Part shown: positions 12,919 through 16,060 of the stretch, piece by piece
How positions within the stretch are numbered: the first letter of the stretch is position 1
Layout: the number at the start of each line of letters is the position of its first letter
NCBI GenBank assembly: GCA_965601425.1
Contig: CBFCWF010000078.1
Span: 1 to 16,060, forward strand
DNA from: Thiosocius sp965601425
Lineage (GTDB): Bacteria > Pseudomonadota > Gammaproteobacteria > Chromatiales > Chromatiaceae
DNA length: 16,060 bases
Reading direction: 5' to 3'
Made by a program: the position numbers and the translations under genes
Notes under the pieces: generated by a model
Told to the model about the DNA's origin: nothing
What the model saw: only the letters and a program-made list of their open reading frames with translations
The model's database searches: none

Positions 12919-15138
12919 ATGGTATCGCTCGTCACCACGCTGCCGCAGGAAGGGACTGCCAGCGAGGAGCAGCTCGAGAAATGGCTCAGCGAACTCGGTG
13001 AGCGGCGGCCGCAGGAGGACGTCGCGCTGCTGCGCGATGCGGCCGCGTTTGCACGTGCCGCTCACCAGGGAGAGCCGGCACCCGATGGTCTCGACCGCTT
13101 CCTCTCACTGTTGCACACAGTCGACACGCTCGACAGCCTGAAGCTCGATATCGAGCCGTTGCTGGCCGCGATGCTGTCTGAGATGCCCGGCCATGCCGCG
13201 CACGACGCGGTGGGTATCGAGCAGCGTTTCGGGCCTGCGGTGGCCGCGATGGTCGGGCAGGTCTCGCGAATTTGCGAGTTGTCCGCCAGCGGTGCGGCGA
13301 CCGTCGATGAGCGGGGTATCGAAAACCTGCGCCGACTGCTGCTCGGGATCGCCGACGATGTCCGCGCGATCCTGGTCGTGTTGGCCAAGCGCCTGCAGCT
13401 GATGCGCCGCCTGAAACGCCTGTCCCCGGCGTTTCAGCGTCGCGTGGCACGAGAGACCCAGATGATCCATGCGCCGCTGGCCAACCGCCTCGGCGTCTGG
13501 CAATTGAAGTGGGAGCTCGAGGATCTGTGCCTGCGCTATCTCGAACCCGACGAGTACGTAAACCTCGCGCGGCAGCTGGACGGTAAACGTCGTGAGCGCG
13601 AGGCCTACATCGCCGACGTCATCAAGCGCGTGCGCGGAGCCTGCGCCGCGTCCAAAATCCCGGTCGAACTGTCCGGCCGCCCAAAACACATCTACAGCAT
13701 CTGGCGCAAGATGAAGCGCAAACGCCTCGACTTCGAACAGGTGTTCGATGTGCGCGCGGTGCGCGCGCTGGTTGACACGGTGCCGCAGTGTTACGAGGTC
13801 CTCGGCATAGTCCATAGTCTGTGGCGACCGGTGCCGGGTGAGTTCGACGATTATATCGCCCAGCCGAAGCGGAACGGCTATCGTTCGCTGCACACCGCCG
13901 TGGTGGGCGACGACGGCAAGCCGCTCGAGGTGCAGGTGCGGACCCGCGAGATGCACGAGCATGCGGAGTTGGGGGTCGCGGCGCATTGGCGTTACAAGGA
14001 GAGCACGCGCAAGGACGAAGAACTCGAAAGGCGGATCGAGTGGATGCGCCGTTGGCTCGAGCAGCAGGACGAAGAGGCCGCGCGACTCGACAGTGTCGAT
14101 GGCGAGATCGAGTACGAGGCCCGCCGTATCTATGTGCTGTCTCCACAGGGCAAGGTCGTCGAATTGCCCGCCGGCGCGACGCCAGTCGATTTTGCCTATG
14201 CGATTCACACCTCGATAGGGCACCGTTGTCGCGGTGCCCGGGTGGATGGACACATTGCCCCGCTCGTGCATCCGCTGCAGAGCGGTCAGAAAGTGGAGAT
14301 CATCACCGCCAAGGAGGGCGGTCCGAGTCGCGACTGGCTGAACCCGCATTCGGGTTGTCTGACGACCAACCGGGCCCGTAGCCGCGTGCGGCAATGGTTC
14401 AAGCAGCAGGACTTCGGCCAGCATGTGGCGATCGGGCGCGCCAGCCTGGAGCGCGAGGTGGCACGGCTCAGCGTCGCGCGGCCGGATCTGGAAAAGCTGG
14501 CGGCGCGGTTCAATTACAAGTCCCATGAAGATCTGCTCGCGGCGATCGGCCGTGGCGAACTGTCGGCGATACAGGTCGCGAACACGCAGGCCGAGCGTGT
14601 GCCGCGCGACGTCAGCGAACAGGCGGAGCGCGAACTCCCGGAAAAGGTGCGGCGCCGGACGCCGTCGCGGTCAGCCGGCGGGGCCGGCCAGATCGTCGTG
14701 CAGGGTATCGGCGATCTGATGACGCAGATGGCCAGATGCTGCAAGCCGGTGCCCTATGACAGCATCGTCGGTTATATCACCCGCGGCCGCGGGGTGACCG
14801 TGCACCGACAGGACTGTGCCGTGGTGCGCAAGATGGATACCGAGAATCGCTCTCGACTGGTCGATGTGGCCTGGGCCGAAACGCAGCGCGATTCCCGCTT
14901 CCTCGTGGATATCCAGGTCCTGGCCGGCGACCGCAAAGGGTTGCTTCGGGACATCTCATCGGTCTTTGCGAATGCGGAAATCGACGTGCTGGCGGTCAAC
15001 ACGCATTCCGATCGTCGCAAGGATCGCGCGAGTATGCGTTTTACTGCCGAGGTTGCCGACATGACGCAGCTCAGCCGGGTGATCGACCGCCTCGCGCAGA
15101 TCCCCGATGTGCTCGACGTGCATCGGCAGCTTTCGTGA
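12919..15138 (+). CDS. relA: (p)ppGpp synthetase RelA (stringent response)
   Basis: This 739-residue RelA is close in length to the E. coli enzyme. The N-terminal hydrolase-like region (about 30-180) lacks the HDxxED hydrolase signature (it reads HAAHDAVGIEQ at 92-102), so it should not degrade ppGpp. The synthetase domain contains SGRPKHIYSIWRKM (252-265), EFDD at 308-311 and YRSLHTAV (321-328). EFDD is the acidic EXDD motif of RelA, not the RXKD of bifunctional SpoT. A TGS domain follows at about 403-465, then the zinc-finger-like segment with C607, C608, H629 and C633, and an ACT domain at about 660-739. It transfers pyrophosphate from ATP to GTP/GDP on ribosomes stalled by uncharged tRNA. 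AGGGAG lies about 11 nt before the ATG. Its place between DUF1015 and ndk is unusual. Confidence 0.96.
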   Translation: MVSLVTTLPQEGTASEEQLEKWLSELGERRPQEDVALLRDAAAFARAAHQGEPAPDGLDRFLSLLHTVDTLDSLKLDIEPLLAAMLSEMPGHAAHDAVGIEQRFGPAVAAMVGQVSRICELSASGAATVDERGIENLRRLLLGIADDVRAILVVLAKRLQLMRRLKRLSPAFQRRVARETQMIHAPLANRLGVWQLKWELEDLCLRYLEPDEYVNLARQLDGKRREREAYIADVIKRVRGACAASKIPVELSGRPKHIYSIWRKMKRKRLDFEQVFDVRAVRALVDTVPQCYEVLGIVHSLWRPVPGEFDDYIAQPKRNGYRSLHTAVVGDDGKPLEVQVRTREMHEHAELGVAAHWRYKESTRKDEELERRIEWMRRWLEQQDEEAARLDSVDGEIEYEARRIYVLSPQGKVVELPAGATPVDFAYAIHTSIGHRCRGARVDGHIAPLVHPLQSGQKVEIITAKEGGPSRDWLNPHSGCLTTNRARSRVRQWFKQQDFGQHVAIGRASLEREVARLSVARPDLEKLAARFNYKSHEDLLAAIGRGELSAIQVANTQAERVPRDVSEQAERELPEKVRRRTPSRSAGGAGQIVVQGIGDLMTQMARCCKPVPYDSIVGYITRGRGVTVHRQDCAVVRKMDTENRSRLVDVAWAETQRDSRFLVDIQVLAGDRKGLLRDISSVFANAEIDVLAVNTHSDRRKDRASMRFTAEVADMTQLSRVIDRLAQIPDVLDVHRQLS

Positions 15139-15147
15139 TCATCATGC

Positions 15148-15177
15148 TTGGCACGGCAGTTCCGGTGCGGGTAAACT
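15148..15177 (+). promoter_or_regulatory. Candidate ndk promoter
   Basis: TTGGCA (15148-15153, five of six) and TAAACT (15172-15177, four of six) are 18 nt apart in the 217-bp relA-ndk gap. A second possibility is an extended -10, TG-t-TATCCT at 15204-15212, without a good -35. Either would give a leader of about 135-170 nt before ndk. Confidence 0.45.
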
Positions 15178-15295
15178 AAGCCGCGGTTTTAAAAGAGAAA
15201 AACTGTTATCCTTTGCGGGCTGCCGGGTCGTTGCGGCAATGCAACAGACGCGAGCACTCGGCATGTCGCCTCGACAGGCTCGAATGGCTTCCCCC

Positions 15296-15320
15296 CTGGC
15301 ATTGCCCCGATGCCGGTTTT
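15296..15320 (+). terminator. Terminator- or attenuator-like hairpin upstream of ndk
   Basis: CTGGCAT (15296-15302) pairs with ATGCCGG (15310-15316, one G-U pair) around a 7-nt loop. TTTTGTCTTT follows. This is an intrinsic terminator layout, ending 36 nt before the ndk ATG. It may end relA transcripts or act as an attenuator for transcripts from the promoter upstream. Confidence 0.55.
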
Positions 15321-15355
15321 GTCTTTGGTTTTCTGAATCTTAGTTGGAGTTTCCC

Positions 15356-15784
15356 ATGGCCGTAGAACGCACCATTTCCATCATCAAACCGGATGCCGTG
15401 GCAAAAAATGTCATCGGCGACATCTACAGCCGCTTCGAGCAGGCGGGGTTGCGCATCGTCGCCGCACGCATGTTGCATCTGAGTCGCGAACAGGCCGGTG
15501 AGTTCTATGCGGTGCACAAGGAGCGCCCGTTCTACAATGATCTGATCGACTTCATGACCTCAGGGCCGGTCATGGTCCAGGTGCTCGAAGGCGAGGATGC
15601 CATTGCGAAGAACCGCGAGCTGATGGGCGCGACGAATCCGAAGGATGCCGCTGCGGGTACGATACGCGCCGATCATGCGGAGACCGTCGACGAGAATGCG
15701 GTGCACGGTTCGGACGGTCCCGACACCGCCCAGGTCGAGATCGGGTTCTTTTTCCCGGAAGGCGTCTGCGAGCGCACCCGCTGA
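15356..15784 (+). CDS. ndk: Nucleoside diphosphate kinase
   Basis: This 142-residue enzyme transfers the gamma phosphate of ATP to NDPs and dNDPs through a phospho-histidine, balancing NTP pools. The catalytic H117 lies in ENAVHGSDG, the same residue number as in E. coli Ndk. The N-terminus MAVERTISIIKPDAVAKN and NPKDAAAGTIRADHA (94-108) are diagnostic. GGAG at 15346-15349 with a 6-nt spacer fixes the ATG at 15356; an in-frame TTG at 15344 is not needed. Ndk before rlmN is the Pseudomonas-like order. RlmN starts 10 nt after its stop. Confidence 0.98.
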   Translation: MAVERTISIIKPDAVAKNVIGDIYSRFEQAGLRIVAARMLHLSREQAGEFYAVHKERPFYNDLIDFMTSGPVMVQVLEGEDAIAKNRELMGATNPKDAAAGTIRADHAETVDENAVHGSDGPDTAQVEIGFFFPEGVCERTR

Positions 15785-15794
15785 GTGGCCGTGC

Positions 15795-16060
15795 GTGGCT
15801 GATCGACCGAAGACCAACCTGCTCGGGCTGACCAGACAGGCCATCGAGGCCTATTTCGTCGGCCTGGACAGCAAGCCATTTCACGGGCGCAACGTGCTCA
15901 AGTGGATCCACAAGCATGGCGCGACCGATTTCGATGTCATGACCGACGTGCCCAAGGCCCTGCGCGCGCACCTGCGCGAGCAGGCCGAGGTCGCGCTGCC
16001 CCGGGTCGTGCTCGCGCAGCCGGCACGTGACGGCACAACGAAGTGGTTGCTCGAGCTTTC
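15795..16060 (+). CDS. rlmN: 23S rRNA/tRNA adenine C2-methyltransferase RlmN (5' part, cut by window end)
   Basis: The frame is open from a GTG at 15795 to the window edge, giving 88 codons. It begins V/M-ADRPKTNLLGLTRQAIEAYF and contains GRNVLKWIHKHGATDFDVMTDV and DGTTKWLLEL. These align in order with the E. coli RlmN N-terminal region (INLLDLNRQ, VMKWMYH, FDEMTDINK, DGTIKWAI). RlmN is a radical-SAM [4Fe-4S] enzyme that makes 2-methyladenosine in 23S rRNA (A2503) and tRNA position 37. The CxxxCxxC motif would lie beyond the window. No ATG is available near the conserved start, so GTG is chosen; its ribosome site is weak. Probably co-transcribed with ndk. Confidence 0.9.
   Translation, partial: MADRPKTNLLGLTRQAIEAYFVGLDSKPFHGRNVLKWIHKHGATDFDVMTDVPKALRAHLREQAEVALPRVVLAQPARDGTTKWLLEL

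Noticed and set aside
11584..13065. Minus-strand open frames of 223 and 264 codons across the DUF1015 gene and the start of relA
   Set aside because: They are antisense to a full-length conserved protein and show no family motifs.
13105..14526. Minus-strand open frame of 473 codons within relA
   Set aside because: It lies wholly antisense to a gene with intact RelA domains, and its translation has no recognisable motif.
15239..15343. A 34-codon open frame ending just before the ndk ribosome site, considered as a leader peptide
   Set aside because: Only about half of its codons end in G or C, unlike genes here, and its start has no good ribosome site. The terminator-like hairpin explains the region better.
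1..16060. Mobile elements, CRISPR arrays, tRNA or rRNA genes, phage or defence islands
   Set aside because: I saw no transposase, long terminal repeats, regular spaced repeats or structural RNA signatures. Apart from the noted insertions, the window is conserved housekeeping synteny.

Overview
The window is GC-rich chromosomal DNA from a gammaproteobacterium. The gene order suhB < > trmJ-cysE-iscR-iscS-iscU-iscA-hscB-hscA-fdx-iscX ... ndk-rlmN is the classical gammaproteobacterial isc locus in the Pseudomonas-like arrangement, with cysE between trmJ and iscR and ndk-rlmN downstream. A fused sulfurylase-like/APS kinase gene at the left edge resembles the form known from the sulfur chemolithotroph Thiobacillus denitrificans. 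This makes a sulfur-oxidising lineage (for example Chromatiales/Ectothiorhodospiraceae) a reasonable inference, but the sequence does not prove it.

Layout. 1-53: possible 3' end of an unknown gene. 54-334: non-coding, probably the sat/cysC promoter region. 335-2062: two-domain APS kinase whose N-terminal ATP-sulfurylase-like domain lacks its catalytic signatures, followed by a strong terminator. 2241-2498 (minus): small two-helix membrane protein whose frame continues, with coding-like composition, beyond an in-frame TGA. 2609-3406 (minus): suhB, divergent from trmJ. 3641-5254: trmJ and cysE. 5282-5313: iscR promoter overlapped by a very good IscR type 1 operator. 5348-11482: the isc cluster iscR, iscS, (RRM protein), iscU, iscA, hscB, hscA, fdx, iscX. 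11617-15138: a DUF1015 protein and relA. 15356-15784: ndk. 15795-end: rlmN, cut by the window edge.

How the genes fit together. CysE supplies O-acetylserine for cysteine. IscS takes sulfur from cysteine, IscU is the scaffold, HscB/HscA release the cluster through the IscU LPPVK motif, Fdx donates electrons, and IscA and IscX act as carrier and adaptor. IscR senses cluster status through three Cys and one His and represses the operon. RlmN is itself a radical-SAM [4Fe-4S] enzyme. RelA makes (p)ppGpp and Ndk balances NTP pools, so the right half joins stringent response and nucleotide supply to the Fe-S locus.

The least ordinary parts are: a small RRM RNA-binding protein inserted between iscS and iscU behind a leader with four consecutive hairpins; hairpins in the RRM-iscU and iscA-hscB gaps; insertion of DUF1015 and relA between iscX and ndk; a terminator-like hairpin just upstream of ndk; the degenerate sulfurylase domain; and the in-frame TGA in the small membrane protein gene. 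I found no tRNA, rRNA, insertion sequence or CRISPR array. No search was run: family names rest on recognised motifs, and fold and promoter calls were made by eye.
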